A DNA stretch of 64,000 bases from Paenilisteria riparia FSL S10-1204 (GTDB lineage Bacteria > Bacillota > Bacilli > Lactobacillales > Listeriaceae). This document shows, in pieces, positions 35,940 through 45,298 of this stretch. The notes under the pieces are model-generated. The model saw nothing but the letters and a program-made list of their open reading frames with translations, did no database searches and was not told the origin of the DNA. The position numbers and the translations under genes are program-made. The stretch is from positions 62,001-126,000 of the forward strand of contig NZ_AODL01000002.1 of NCBI RefSeq assembly GCF_000525995.1, in the 5' to 3' direction. How positions within the stretch are numbered: position 1 is the first letter of the stretch; every line of letters begins with the position of its first letter.

Positions 35940-36650
35940 ATGGAACAAATGGATGCACACCAAATTATTGCGTTTATTCAAAATAGCAAGAAGGCAACAC
36001 CTGTCAAGGTTTATGTGAAGGGTGATTTGGCGAATATTACTTTTCCAGAAGATGTAAAAACATTTATTACTGGTGAAGTTGGAACAATTTTTGGTGAATG
36101 GGCGGTTGTTAGTGAGCTGCTTGAGACGAATAAAGATAAATTTGAGGATTTCGTGGTGGAGAACGATCGTCGTAATTCCGCGATTCCATTATTAGATATG
36201 AAAAATATTAACGCGCGGATTGAGCCGGGTGCAGTAATTCGTGACCAAGTCGAAATCGGCGACAATGCAGTAATCATGATGGGCGCAAGCATTAATATTG
36301 GTTCTGTTATTGGTGAAGGTACGATGATTGATATGAATGTAGTTCTTGGAGGTCGCGCTACTGTTGGCAAAAATTGCCATGTTGGTGCAGGATCCGTATT
36401 AGCGGGCGTTGTTGAGCCACCATCTGCGCAACCAGTCATCATTGAGGACGATGTTGTTATTGGTGCAAATGTTGTTGTACTAGAAGGTGTGCGCGTTGGA
36501 AAAGGTGCTGTCGTAGCAGCTGGCGCGATTGTTACTAAGGATGTGGCACCATACACAGTTGTAGCTGGAATTCCGGCAAAGGAAATCAAGAAAATTGACG
36601 CGAAAACACAATCAAAAACAGAAATTATGCAAGAACTTCGCGAATTATAG
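35940..36650 (+). CDS. dapH: Tetrahydrodipicolinate N-acetyltransferase
   Basis: Acetylates tetrahydrodipicolinate using acetyl-CoA, opening the acetylated branch of diaminopimelate and lysine synthesis. 236 residues, the same as B. subtilis DapH (YkuQ). N-terminal DapH domain, then a left-handed beta-helix of hexapeptide repeats ([20 protein letters not shown] and following to about residue 220). ATG 35940 is chosen over the open upstream codons; AAAGGGG lies 10 bases before it, and a TTG directly in front (35937) is the alternative. The next gene is dapL, which removes the acetyl group again. Confidence 0.93.
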   Translation: MEQMDAHQIIAFIQNSKKATPVKVYVKGDLANITFPEDVKTFITGEVGTIFGEWAVVSELLETNKDKFEDFVVENDRRNSAIPLLDMKNINARIEPGAVIRDQVEIGDNAVIMMGASINIGSVIGEGTMIDMNVVLGGRATVGKNCHVGAGSVLAGVVEPPSAQPVIIEDDVVIGANVVVLEGVRVGKGAVVAAGAIVTKDVAPYTVVAGIPAKEIKKIDAKTQSKTEIMQELREL

Positions 36651-36719
36651 GCATTTACGAAATGGCGTTTGTTTTCGGCTTTTTGCTGGAGATGGGCGCT
36701 TTTTTAGGAGGAGATATGT

Positions 36720-37841
36720 ATGACAGAAATCAATCCATTTATACAATTGCGACGGGAACTTCACTTAATACCTGAGGTTGGGTATGAAGAAGTGAAGACG
36801 CAGCAATTTTTATTAGATTACATAGCGAAATTACCGCAAGAGCATTTGGAAGTGAAGACGTGGCGTACGGGTGTCTTGGTTCGCATAGCAGGGAGTGCGC
36901 CATTGAAAACAATTGGGTATCGGACAGACATTGACGCGTTGCCAATCACTGAAGAAACAGGTTTATCTTTTGCTAGTAAGCATCCTGGAAAAATGCACGC
37001 GTGTGGTCATGATTGCCATATGAGTATTGCGCTTGGATTGCTGACACATTTTGCAAGTCAGCCTTTACGTGATAATTTGCTGATTGTTTTCCAGCCAGCA
37101 GAAGAAGGCCCAGGCGGCGCGAAACCAATTATGGAGAGCTCCGAGTTTAAATCATGGTGGCCGGATATAATGGTGGGGCTGCATATTGCGCCAGAATACA
37201 AAGTTTCAGAAATCGCAGTGAAACCTGGTTTACTTTTTGCGAATACATCAGAGTTATTTATTTCGTTTAAAGGCAAAGGGGGACATGCGGCATATCCTCA
37301 CTTAGCGAATGATATGGTTGTAGCGGCAAGTGCATTTGTCGGCCAAATGCAAACGATTATTAGCCGAAATATTGATCCACTTGACTCCGCAGTTATTACG
37401 ATTGGCCAAATTCGGGGCGGGGAAGTGCAAAATGTCATTGCTGAAGAAGCTTACTTGGATGGCACGATTCGCACGCTTTCTAAAGAGACGATGAATATTG
37501 TCTGGGCACGTCTAAAGCAGCTCGCAAAAGGCTGGGAAGAAGCATATCAATGCGAAGTTAACTTTATTCCAGGTTCTGATTATATGCAAGTTGACAACGA
37601 TACAGCCCAAACGGAACAATTTATCGACTACTTACAAAAAAACTATCCGCAAAGCTACATCCCATGCAAAGAAGCTATGACAGGCGAAGATTTCGGGTAC
37701 TTTCTTGAAAAAATACCTGGATTCATGTTTTGGCTTGGCGTAGACTCAGAATATAGTCTACATCATGCCAAACTAAACCCAGATGAAAATGCAATTCCAT
37801 TTGCAATCGAAGTTTTAACAGGTTATCTCAAAAGTATATAA
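36720..37841 (+). CDS. dapL: N-acetyldiaminopimelate deacetylase
   Basis: Zinc hydrolase of the M20 family that removes the acetyl group from N-acetyl-LL-diaminopimelate. 373 residues, as in B. subtilis YkuR. Metal-binding and catalytic motifs: [32 protein letters not shown] and the dimerisation-domain motif [10 protein letters not shown]; the last ligand is His in [16 protein letters not shown] lies at good distance before ATG 36720. It forms an operon with cbpB, ccpC and dapH. The B. subtilis order ykuL-ccpC-ykuQ-ykuR is kept, without the flavodoxin genes found there. Confidence 0.93.
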   Translation: MTEINPFIQLRRELHLIPEVGYEEVKTQQFLLDYIAKLPQEHLEVKTWRTGVLVRIAGSAPLKTIGYRTDIDALPITEETGLSFASKHPGKMHACGHDCHMSIALGLLTHFASQPLRDNLLIVFQPAEEGPGGAKPIMESSEFKSWWPDIMVGLHIAPEYKVSEIAVKPGLLFANTSELFISFKGKGGHAAYPHLANDMVVAASAFVGQMQTIISRNIDPLDSAVITIGQIRGGEVQNVIAEEAYLDGTIRTLSKETMNIVWARLKQLAKGWEEAYQCEVNFIPGSDYMQVDNDTAQTEQFIDYLQKNYPQSYIPCKEAMTGEDFGYFLEKIPGFMFWLGVDSEYSLHHAKLNPDENAIPFAIEVLTGYLKSI

Positions 37842-37842
37842 A

Positions 37843-37884
37843 AATAGCGCAAAACTGCAATGTAGAAAGCGGTTTTGCGCTATT
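37843..37884. terminator. Terminator between dapL and mscS
   Basis: Perfect 13-base arms AATAGCGCAAAAC and GTTTTGCGCTATT. The T run is on the minus-strand side, so it suits mscS best, but it closes both genes. Confidence 0.85.
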
Positions 37885-37885
37885 G

Positions 37886-38731
37886 CTATTTTCCTGGTTC
37901 TAAAGGAGCTAAGTAAGAAAGCGGTAGCTCAATCTGATTGGCAACCAATTCTTCACGAATATCTTTCAGAAGGTTACGCTGGACTTCAAATTGTTCTCCG
38001 TTCACAGCTTTTCCCATGACACGAATCACGGTATTTGTCGCGCTTACTTCTTGCACACCGAGTACAGTTGGCCCGTCTACGATATTTTTATTTGTTGCTT
38101 TTTCTTGTTCACAAGCAAGTTTAATAATTTCCATTGCCTTTTCCGCATCAGCTTTCGGCGCAATTCGCACATCTACCAAAAAACGCATATTTCCCCGCGA
38201 ATGATTGCTGACAATCATAATTTGGCGGTTTGGAATGAAATGCAATGTACCATCAAAATCTCGCACTTGCGTCGTCCTCAATCCTAGCGCCTCCACATTC
38301 CCATTTACCTGCTCTAGCGTAATACTATCACCAACATCGAGCTGTCTTTCAAGCAAAATAAAGAATCCAGTCACAACATCGCTGACTAAGCCTTGCGCAC
38401 CAAATGCAATCGCCAAACTGGCAACACCGGCTCCTGCAATAATCGCAGTTACATTAATAAAGTTCTGCAAAATCAGAATCGCAAACGTAAAGAATATGAG
38501 GTAACCAAATAAATTTAGAATCAAGCTTTCTAATGTGTTCGCTCGATTTTCCGACACCATCTGTTGCGTCCGATATCTACGGAAAAAGCCACGAATTAGT
38601 TTGCGTCCAACCCAAGACAATACAAAATATAAAATTAACAAAATCAATATTTTTATACTTTTTGAAATCATATCTAGCCAGAATTTATCCCAATCAATTT
38701 GGGAAAACCATTGCATTAAACGATCCAACAA
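37886..38731 (-). CDS. Small-conductance mechanosensitive channel (MscS family, YkuT-like)
   Basis: Membrane channel that opens under osmotic downshock. About 281 residues. Three N-terminal helices, the pore helix with glycine/alanine pattern (AGAGVASLAIAFGAQGLVSD), then the beta domain (QVNGNVEALGLRTTQVRDFDG; FIPNRQIMIVSNHSRG). The start is uncertain: TTG 38731 or 38728 with AAGGAAG upstream, or ATG 38716 without one; the frame is open further up. Position and strand match lmo1013 of L. monocytogenes and ykuT of B. subtilis, as I remember them. Confidence 0.88.
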   Translation of the reverse strand: MLDRLMQWFSQIDWDKFWLDMISKSIKILILLILYFVLSWVGRKLIRGFFRRYRTQQMVSENRANTLESLILNLFGYLIFFTFAILILQNFINVTAIIAGAGVASLAIAFGAQGLVSDVVTGFFILLERQLDVGDSITLEQVNGNVEALGLRTTQVRDFDGTLHFIPNRQIMIVSNHSRGNMRFLVDVRIAPKADAEKAMEIIKLACEQEKATNKNIVDGPTVLGVQEVSATNTVIRVMGKAVNGEQFEVQRNLLKDIREELVANQIELPLSYLAPLEPGK

Positions 38732-38863
38732 TGTCACTTCCTTATCTACCCTCAAGCATTTATAGTCTATTCTACCAAAAAAACAAAGCAACTGTCTATC
38801 ATACGAGAATATATAACAAAATGAATTGAATTTAACATTTTTTCACTTTTGCAGAAAAAAGGG

Positions 38864-38892
38864 TTGCAATTTTGCGAGCTACGCGTTAAGAT
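38864..38892 (+). promoter_or_regulatory. Promoter of the antitermination-controlled PTS operon
   Basis: -35 TTGCAA (38864-38869), 17-base spacer, -10 TAAGAT (38887-38892). Start expected near 38899, leaving a leader of about 155 bases before the EIIA gene. Confidence 0.7.
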
Positions 38893-38930
38893 AAGTTTTG
38901 TAAGGAATCTACATATCGTAATTCATGTTA

Positions 38931-39003
38931 CTGATTCGAACAGGCATGGAGAGACTTCGGTGACACAGTTTACGTTCACTAAGGTTTTCTCTGTGCCTTT
39001 TTT
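38931..39003 (+). promoter_or_regulatory. RAT antiterminator overlapping a terminator
   Basis: ATTCATGTTACTGATTCG followed by AACAGGCATGGAG has the form of a RAT site (TGTTACTG, loop, CAGGCA), the target of BglG/LicT/GlcT proteins. Its 3' half, GGCATGGAGAGA, is also the left arm of a long hairpin closed by TCTCTGTGCC and six T (to 39003). The two structures exclude each other, as in B. subtilis ptsG or bglP leaders. A gene for a BglG-type antiterminator is the second gene of the operon. Confidence 0.75.
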
Positions 39004-39055
39004 GCTGTTTAATGTACAATGAAAGAGATGTATTTTTATTAAGGAGGAATTCAAT

Positions 39056-39547
39056 ATGTTTAAGAAGATGTTTAAAAAAGACAAAGAAGAGGCTGTATTT
39101 GCTCCAGCAACAGGACAATTTGTGAAATTAGAAGAAGTTCCAGATCCTGTATTCAGCCAAAAAATGATGGGTGAAGGCGTTGCGGTGAAGCCAACAAACG
39201 GCACAATTGTTGCACCAGCAGCAGGAGAAATCATTCAAGTTGCTGAAACAAAACATGCATTTGGTATTAGAACTGAGTTAGGTCAAGAAATTCTAGTACA
39301 CATCGGTTTAGAAACAGTAGCACTTAAAGGGGAAGGCTTCAATGTTCTTGTAAAACTTGGTGATAAAGTAACAGCAGGCCAACCGGTTGTAGAAGCAGAC
39401 CTTGATTTCATCGAAAAAAATGCAAGTAGCACAGTCATTCCCGTTGTTGTAACAAACAGCATGGAAGATAAATTCGATTTCGATTGGAAAGAGATAACAG
39501 ACGTTGTAGCCGGAGAAACAGTCGTTTTCGAAGCAAAAACAAAATAA
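39056..39547 (+). CDS. PTS glucose-family enzyme IIA
   Basis: 163 residues of the Crr/EIIA-glucose type. Active histidine His82 in [11 protein letters not shown] and the second catalytic His67 in TKHAFGI. It has a basic, amphipathic N-terminus ([10 protein letters not shown]) that may touch the membrane. It should phosphorylate the EIIB domain of the EIICB encoded at the end of this operon, which has no IIA of its own. In L. monocytogenes the gene at this place (lmo1017) stands, as I recall, without PTS neighbours; here it leads an operon. AAGGAGG precedes the ATG. Confidence 0.9.
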   Translation: MFKKMFKKDKEEAVFAPATGQFVKLEEVPDPVFSQKMMGEGVAVKPTNGTIVAPAAGEIIQVAETKHAFGIRTELGQEILVHIGLETVALKGEGFNVLVKLGDKVTAGQPVVEADLDFIEKNASSTVIPVVVTNSMEDKFDFDWKEITDVVAGETVVFEAKTK

Positions 39548-39609
39548 TACCGCTTTGGTGGGAGCCATGTCGTTCCCACCAAGCCAATCGTAAAGGGGAG
39601 TCCAAACGC

Positions 39610-40441
39610 GTGAAAATAAGCAAAATATTGAATAATAATGCAGTGGTTGTAATGGACGGAGACCAGGAAAAAATTGCGATTGGCGCTGGTATTGCTTTTC
39701 AGAAAAAAAAGAAATGATATTGTCAATGTGAACAAGATAGAAAAAATGTTTATTATGGCAGAAGAAAATGAGCGTTTTCAACAGTTATTACAACATATTA
39801 GCGAGGAATACTTCGTCGTCTCAGAGGAAATCATTTCATATGCAGAAGCCACATTAGGGAACAAGATGAGCGAACATATTCATATCGCGTTGACGGATCA
39901 CATCGCTTTTTCCATTGAGCGTCTAAAAGAAGGAATTATTCTGAAAAATAAGCTGCTAAGCGAGATTAAGGTGCTCTACGATATAGAATTTAAAATCGGT
40001 TTATGGGCTGTAGCACTTATTAAGGAACGCTTTCAAATGGACATTCCAATTGATGAAGCCGCGTATATCGCCTTACATATTCACACAGCAAAAATAGGGG
40101 CAAGCGATATTCACGAAACGGTGCGTCAAGCAACTATTATCTCAAGCATGGTGCAGGTTATTACGGACGAGTTAAAAATTGATTTATCCGAACATGATAT
40201 TGCATACCAACGCTTGATGACACATCTACGTTTTGTTTTGAATCGTGTCGACCAACGAGAATTGCACACGATGGATGTAGAAATGTTAAACATGATTAAA
40301 AGTAAGTTTGAATTTAGTTTTAATACCGCTAGGAAGGTAGCTGACTTGTTAAGGGAGAACTATAACAAAGTGTTGCCAGATGCGGAATTAGGATATATAG
40401 CGCTACATGTGGAACGTTTACAGAGTTTTTGGGAAAAATAA
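39610..40441 (+). CDS. BglG/LicT-family transcriptional antiterminator (one apparent frameshift)
   Basis: RNA-binding antiterminator of PTS operons; corrected length 276 residues. CAT RNA-binding domain at the N-terminus ([20 protein letters not shown], then GAGIAFQK), PRD1 (about 65-170) and PRD2 (about 175-276) with conserved histidines in [28 protein letters not shown] and [10 protein letters not shown]. The frame breaks at eight A (39703-39710); seven would restore [18 protein letters not shown]. Start GTG 39610 with AGGGGAG. It very probably binds the RAT site in front of the operon and is switched by PTS phosphorylation. LicT and GlcT are the nearest types; the sugar signal is not known. 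Confidence 0.87.
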
Positions 40442-40459
40442 TTTTTAGGAGGAATAGGA

Positions 40460-40933
40460 ATGGATGCTTTAAAAAGATTCGCCGTTGGTGCCGTTTATCC
40501 AGTTGTTGTATTAATTATTATCGGTATTTTTTGGATAGCTCAACTAAGCGGTTTGAAGGCAATGGATTCAATTTATAACGGACTCATCTTGATGTTCCCA
40601 CTTGTTGTTTCAATCGGAATTGCAATTGGGATGTCAAAAGATCAAAGTGGAGCCGCAGCACTTGCTGGTGCAGTCGGTTGGTTAGTTTACGGAGCGGTCA
40701 TCGTTTCACTCAACTATCCAAAAGATGGTGCATTTAATCCAACAACAATGTCTGCGAATTTTAACTTTTTAAGCGGTATTTATATGGGGATTACTGCTGG
40801 AATTCTTTATAACCGATTTTATAATATTCGCTTGCCAGAATGGTTGGCATTTTTCGGAGGGCGACGTTTCGTTCCGATTATTACTGCTGTTGTAGCACTT
40901 TTTATCGGGTCATTCGTTGCAGCAATATTCTAA
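40460..40933 (+). CDS. Free-standing N-terminal half of a glucose-family EIIC
   Basis: 157 residues, four or five helices, with the marks of the first half of a glucose/GlcNAc-type EIIC: VSIGIAIGMSKDQSGAAALAG, FLSGIYMGITAGILYNRF and FFGGRRFVPIITA. It stops with TAA where an EIIC would go on to its substrate-binding half. Only 28 bases follow before the next gene, so no lost remainder fits and no frameshift can explain the end. AGGAGGAATAGGA gives it a strong ribosome binding site. It parallels residues 1-155 of the EIICB encoded next. It may pair with that protein, or be a partial duplication. No function is known to me. Confidence 0.75.
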   Translation: MDALKRFAVGAVYPVVVLIIIGIFWIAQLSGLKAMDSIYNGLILMFPLVVSIGIAIGMSKDQSGAAALAGAVGWLVYGAVIVSLNYPKDGAFNPTTMSANFNFLSGIYMGITAGILYNRFYNIRLPEWLAFFGGRRFVPIITAVVALFIGSFVAAIF

Positions 40934-40961
40934 AGATATAGAATAGAATGGAGGAGAAAAA

Positions 40962-42420
40962 ATGTTAGGTGGATTACAAAAAGTAGGGAAAGCCCTTATG
41001 TTACCGATTGCCGTATTACCGGCAGCGGGACTATTAAACCGTCTTGGGGCGGACGACGTTTTCAATGTACCTTTTATTCATGCTGGTGGAGCCGCGATAT
41101 TTGATTTTCTAGCATTACTTTTTGCAATTGGTATTTTCTATTGGTCTTTCTAAAGACAATAGTGGGGCTGCTGGTTTGAATGGAGCACTTGTTTACTTTA
41201 TTTTGAACTTCGGTGTTATCGGTGTTAATGATAGCATTGCAATGGGTGTATTTGCAGGTTTCATTGCTGGTTTATGTGCACCTATTTTATATAACAAATT
41301 GTATGATAAAAAGCCTTTCGGAGATCAAGCATTTTTTGATGGGAAGCATTTAGCGATTATTGTAAATGCAATCGCTGCATTGTTACTTGTAGCAATCTTC
41401 GGCTGGTGCTGGCCAACGATTCAAGATTGGTTAGACTTATTGAATGGTTGGATTACAAGTGCGGGCGCGTTTGGTGCTGGTGTGTTTGGCTTACTAAACC
41501 GTGGCTTGATTCCAACAGGTTTGCATCACGTGTTGAACTCCTATTTATGGTTCGCGTATGGCGATTACACAAATCCGGTTACTGGCGTTACTGCGACAGG
41601 GGATATTAACCGTTTCTTCGCGGGCGACCCAACTGCCGGAACATTCCAAGTTGGTTTCTTCCCAATCATGATGTTCGCTCTTCCAGGTGCAGCGCTTGCG
41701 ATGACGCTTGCTGCTAAAAAGAACAAACGAAAAGAAGTCGGCGGAATGATGTTCTCGCTTGCTTTCACAGCTTTTTTGACAGGTATTACAGAACCGATTG
41801 AGTTTACATTTATGTTCATCGCGCCATTCCTATATGGTATTCACGCTGTGTTAACCGGTGTATCGATGTACATTACGAATTTGCTCGGCATTAAGCTCGG
41901 GTTTACATTTAGTGCCGGTTTCATTGACTTTGCACTCAACTTTACGAAGGGGACAAAAGCATGGATGCTTGTTCCAATTGGGCTCGTGTTCGCAGCCGTG
42001 TACTTCTTCTTATTCTACTTTATCATCAAAAAATTCAACTTGAAAACACCGGGTCGTGAAGATGAGTCAGAATTAGAGCTGGCCGCAGAGATGGATAATG
42101 TTGGCGTTCAAGAGGCTACTGCTGCATTAGGTTCATCGGAAGCTGATTTCCCAGTTGGTGGTGAAAAACGCGATAAATATGAAGTGATGGCAATTGGCTA
42201 TTTAGCAGGTCTAGGCGGTCCAGATAATCTTGTTAAAGTGGACAACTGTACAACTCGCTTACGCTTACAAGTCAAAGACTCCGAACTTCTAAACGAAGCC
42301 CAATTGAAAAAATCAGGTGCGCGTGGTGTCGTAAAACTAAACAAAGAAAATGTCCAAATCATCGTTGGCGCAGACGTCGAGTTTGTAGCGGATAAAATGC
42401 ATGATTTAACTGGAAAATAA
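40962..42420 (+). CDS. PTS glucose/N-acetylglucosamine-family EIICB (one apparent frameshift)
   Basis: Membrane permease and phosphotransfer domain for a hexose; corrected length 485 residues. EIIC from MLGGLQKVGKALMLPIAVLP through about ten helices (GLNRGLIPTGLHHVLN in shortened form appears as LLNRGLIPTGLHHVLNS; TGITEPIEFTFMF is the substrate region), then an EIIB with the phosphorylated Cys in VDNCTTRLRLQV. The frame breaks at four T (41134-41137); three restore LLFAIGISIGLSKDNSGAAG. The substrate could be glucose, GlcNAc or a glucoside; the length without EIIA fits NagE-like or PtsG-like proteins. GGAGG precedes the ATG. Works with the EIIA at 39056 and with HPr. Confidence 0.87.
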
Positions 42421-42431
42421 ATAAGAGACGA

Positions 42432-42480
42432 GAAAGCATTATTTTGCGAAGCGGCAGAGTAATGCTTTTCGTTTCTTTTG
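42432..42480 (+). terminator. Terminator of the PTS operon
   Basis: AAAGCATTA (42433-42441) and TAATGCTTT (42460-42468), 18-base loop, T-rich end. Confidence 0.7.
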
Positions 42481-42537
42481 TAAAGAAATTAGGATAAAAT
42501 AATACATAGCAATAATGAAAAAAAGGAGTTGGAGTCC

Positions 42538-43230
42538 GTGGTTTTAGAAGTTATCGTGGAAAATCTTCGAGAGGCATCACAAGCAGAGCATTTTGGAGTA
42601 GACCGGTTGGAAGTAGTTTCGGCAATTAGTGAAGGTGGCTTGACTCCGAGTTATGGTGTCATCAAGCAAATTACGGAGAACATTAAAGTACCGGCAATGA
42701 TTATGATTCGTCCGCATAGCTATTCGTTTTGTTATGACGATTACGATATTGCAGTCTTGCAAGAAGATATTATCATGGCAAACGAGCTCGGCGCACAAGG
42801 CATTGTTTTCGGTGCTTTGACAAAATATGGAGATATTGATCGTGACCTACTAGAAAACGTTATTGATTGGAAAGGTGGCATGGATTTAACGTTCCACCGC
42901 GCAATTGAAGATGCACGAGACATTGATCAAGCGTATTTAGAACTCCGCGAATACGGTAGTGACATTACACAAATTTTAACATCAGGTGGCGGCGCAAAAG
43001 CAACAGATTCGATAGATCGCTTAGCGCAATGGATTACTGATAGTAAAAAGGACAGCAACTCTTTTGAAATTTTGATAGGTAGTGGCGTGACGACAGAAAA
43101 TATAGCGTTGTTGCATGAAAACTTGCAAAACGGACAATACCATGTTGGCGGCGGCGCGCGAATTGACGGAGATTTTAGCCAAGGACTCGATTTAGAGAAG
43201 GTTAAAGTTTTGCAAGATGCTATAAAATAA
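42538..43230 (+). CDS. cutC: CutC family protein
   Basis: 230 residues, a TIM-barrel protein historically linked to copper homeostasis; its true biochemical role is not settled. Typical sequence: LEVIVENLREASQAEHFGVDRLE at the start (shown here in part), MIRPHSYSFCYDD, VFGALTKYGDID, FHRAIEDARDID and ILTSGGGAKAT. Start GTG 42538 is chosen: AAGGAG lies 9 bases before it, and VLEVIVEN is the family N-terminus; the open frame begins at TTG 42529. Corresponds to lmo1018 in order. Confidence 0.88.
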   Translation: MVLEVIVENLREASQAEHFGVDRLEVVSAISEGGLTPSYGVIKQITENIKVPAMIMIRPHSYSFCYDDYDIAVLQEDIIMANELGAQGIVFGALTKYGDIDRDLLENVIDWKGGMDLTFHRAIEDARDIDQAYLELREYGSDITQILTSGGGAKATDSIDRLAQWITDSKKDSNSFEILIGSGVTTENIALLHENLQNGQYHVGGGARIDGDFSQGLDLEKVKVLQDAIK

Positions 43231-43508
43231 GAGAAAGAAGAAACAGAGGTAAAAATCAGTTTCAAATAAAGCGCACAGGAATCCACCAATTCTATACTCT
43301 GACTAGGATACGAGTTATACTGAAATACAACGCAGACTCTTAGGTATATGGAGGATTTAGTTTCGTGCCCTGGAACTACCTCAATAACGCGAGTGCTTGC
43401 TGTCGATTCATTTGGGCTAAATCTCCAAATTCTTTTTACTCGATTTAGCTGTACCGGACTATTTATTTAAGCTATAATGAGGAAAGAATAACTAATGAGG
43501 TGGAGACG

Positions 43509-44387
43509 TTGATAAATATGATTGGAACGGCGCAAACAATGACCGTTATTGCAAGAGAAGAAGAGGCATTTTTGTTAGAAAAAAATGGAGAACAAGTAAA
43601 GCTGCCATTTACGAATGCTGCGAATTTGAATTTAACTGTTGGTGACACGGAAACTGTATTTATTTATCGTGACTATGACCATGAAATTGTGGCAACAACG
43701 ATTATTCCAAAAATTCAAGTGGGACGTTATGCTTGGGGAACGGTGACGGATGTTCGAAAAGATTTAGGCGTATTCGTCGACATTGGCATTCCAAAAGATG
43801 TAGTTGTTTCAATGGATGACATGCCAGCATTAAACCATTTGTGGCCCAAAAAAGGCGACCGCCTAATGATTGCATTACGCGTAGATGAGAAGGAGCGCAT
43901 TTGGGGTGTGCTAGGTGAGGAACAAGAATTCAAAGCTATCGCAACTAAAGCAACACAAGACATGTTCAATAAAAACGTGACAGGAACTGTATATCGTCTT
44001 TTAAAAGTTGGTACGTTTGTGATTACGGATGATTTTCATATCGGGTTTATACATGAAAGTGAGCGTACATCAGAACCTCGCGTCGGTGAAAAATTAGACG
44101 CGCGAGTTATCGCTGTAAAACCAGACGGCACACTAAATTTATCATTGCGTGGACGTGTACACGAAGTATTAAGTGATGATGCCGAAATGATTTTAACGTA
44201 TTTAAGAAGCGTTGGGGGCAAAATGCCATTTGGCGATAAATCTGATCCCGATGCGATTCGCGCTAAATTTGGTGTAAGCAAAGCACAGTTTAAACGCGCC
44301 CTTGGGACACTAATGAAAGAACGCCGTATCAAACAAGAAGAAGGTTTCACCTACCTCGTCGAAAAGGACGAAACATCAGAAGCCTAA
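43509..44387 (+). CDS. cvfB: S1-domain RNA-binding protein CvfB (YitL)
   Basis: 292 residues: three S1-like RNA-binding domains (about 5-65, 68-135, 140-215; e.g. GRYAWGTVTDVRKDLGVFVD and FVITDDFHIGFIHESE) and a C-terminal winged helix (DPDAIRAKFGVSKAQFKRALG). CvfB of Staphylococcus aureus influences virulence gene expression through RNA binding. The start is unsettled: GTG 43500, TTG 43509 and ATG 43518 are all in frame; TTG 43509 has the best distance to GAGGTGG. Corresponds to lmo1019. Confidence 0.87.
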   Translation: MINMIGTAQTMTVIAREEEAFLLEKNGEQVKLPFTNAANLNLTVGDTETVFIYRDYDHEIVATTIIPKIQVGRYAWGTVTDVRKDLGVFVDIGIPKDVVVSMDDMPALNHLWPKKGDRLMIALRVDEKERIWGVLGEEQEFKAIATKATQDMFNKNVTGTVYRLLKVGTFVITDDFHIGFIHESERTSEPRVGEKLDARVIAVKPDGTLNLSLRGRVHEVLSDDAEMILTYLRSVGGKMPFGDKSDPDAIRAKFGVSKAQFKRALGTLMKERRIKQEEGFTYLVEKDETSEA

Positions 44388-44401
44388 CTTTGAACAAATA
44401 T

Positions 44402-44464
44402 GCTGGACAATACTATAACTATCGAGCGAAAAAATAGGGCTCGAGTATGAGTGAAATGTCCAGC
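44402..44464. repeat. Nested inverted repeat between cvfB and liaF
   Basis: GCTGGACA (44402-44409) and TGTCCAGC (44457-44464) enclose TCGAGC (44422-44427) and GCTCGA (44439-44444). No T run follows, so it is not a usual terminator; it could be a protein-binding site or an mRNA end structure. Confidence 0.5.
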
Positions 44465-44584
44465 TATAGCGGCTGTTTTCGCTCTGCCAAACTATTTATA
44501 ATAGAGCAGAAGCTAGTTTTCCAGTGTCCGTTCCTTGAGGTTTGATTAACTCAAAAAATGAACAGCGAAGGGGGGTGTATTCAG

Positions 44585-45298
44585 ATGAAAAAACTAGAAG
44601 GTTCGTTTATTTTCTTGTTTTTGGTATTAATTGCTGTAGGTATTGCTTTTGAGATGCTTTTTAGGTGGGAATTGCTTGTTTTGTTTGCGATTGGTATTTG
44701 CTTCTTGTTCATATCGCGGAAAGAAGGTATACCGAAAAAGAAAGCGCGGACAAGACTTTTTATTGCTGCTGTATTTATTCTGATATCGGTATTATTAACG
44801 GCAACATTTAAAATCGGTTTAGTTGTTGCGGGTATTTTTGCAGTTTATTATTATATTAGCAGGAAACGTGCGCCACAATTGTTGATGGTGAAGACGAAAG
44901 AGACCGCAGAGAACAACAATCCGCGTAATACATTTATTCGCAATCAATGGTTTGGTAACCAGCGGGTGCTAGATGTTGTATATGAATGGGATGATATTAA
45001 TATTCAGACTGGAATTGGTGATACGATTATTGATCTTGGGAATACGGTTTTGCCAACAGGAGATAGTGTTGTGCTAATTCGGAGCTTTTCAGGGAAAATT
45101 CGTTTGCTTGTGCCGTTTGACTTAGGTATTTGTCTGGAGCACTCCGCGATTTTCGGTCATTTGCAGTACGATAAAGAAAGTACGGTTGTCCAAAATGACA
45201 CGATTAAGATTTACTCGGATAATTATGAGAAAGCACCGCGGAAGGTGAAAATTATAACGTCGGTTGTGCTTGGAGATTTAGAGGTGATTCGCTTATGA
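44585..45298 (+). CDS. liaF: LiaF-like regulatory membrane protein
   Basis: Partner and inhibitor of the LiaSR cell-envelope stress system. 237 residues: about four membrane helices in the first 100 residues, then the soluble C-terminal LiaF domain (FIRNQWFGNQRVLDVVYEWD, GIGDTIIDLGNTVLPTG, VLIRSFSGKIRLLVPFDLG). ATG 44585 with AAGGGGGGTG is chosen over 44558. Its stop overlaps the liaS start (ATGA), so the three lia genes form one operon. Order corresponds to lmo1020-1022. Confidence 0.9.
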   Translation: MKKLEGSFIFLFLVLIAVGIAFEMLFRWELLVLFAIGICFLFISRKEGIPKKKARTRLFIAAVFILISVLLTATFKIGLVVAGIFAVYYYISRKRAPQLLMVKTKETAENNNPRNTFIRNQWFGNQRVLDVVYEWDDINIQTGIGDTIIDLGNTVLPTGDSVVLIRSFSGKIRLLVPFDLGICLEHSAIFGHLQYDKESTVVQNDTIKIYSDNYEKAPRKVKIITSVVLGDLEVIRL

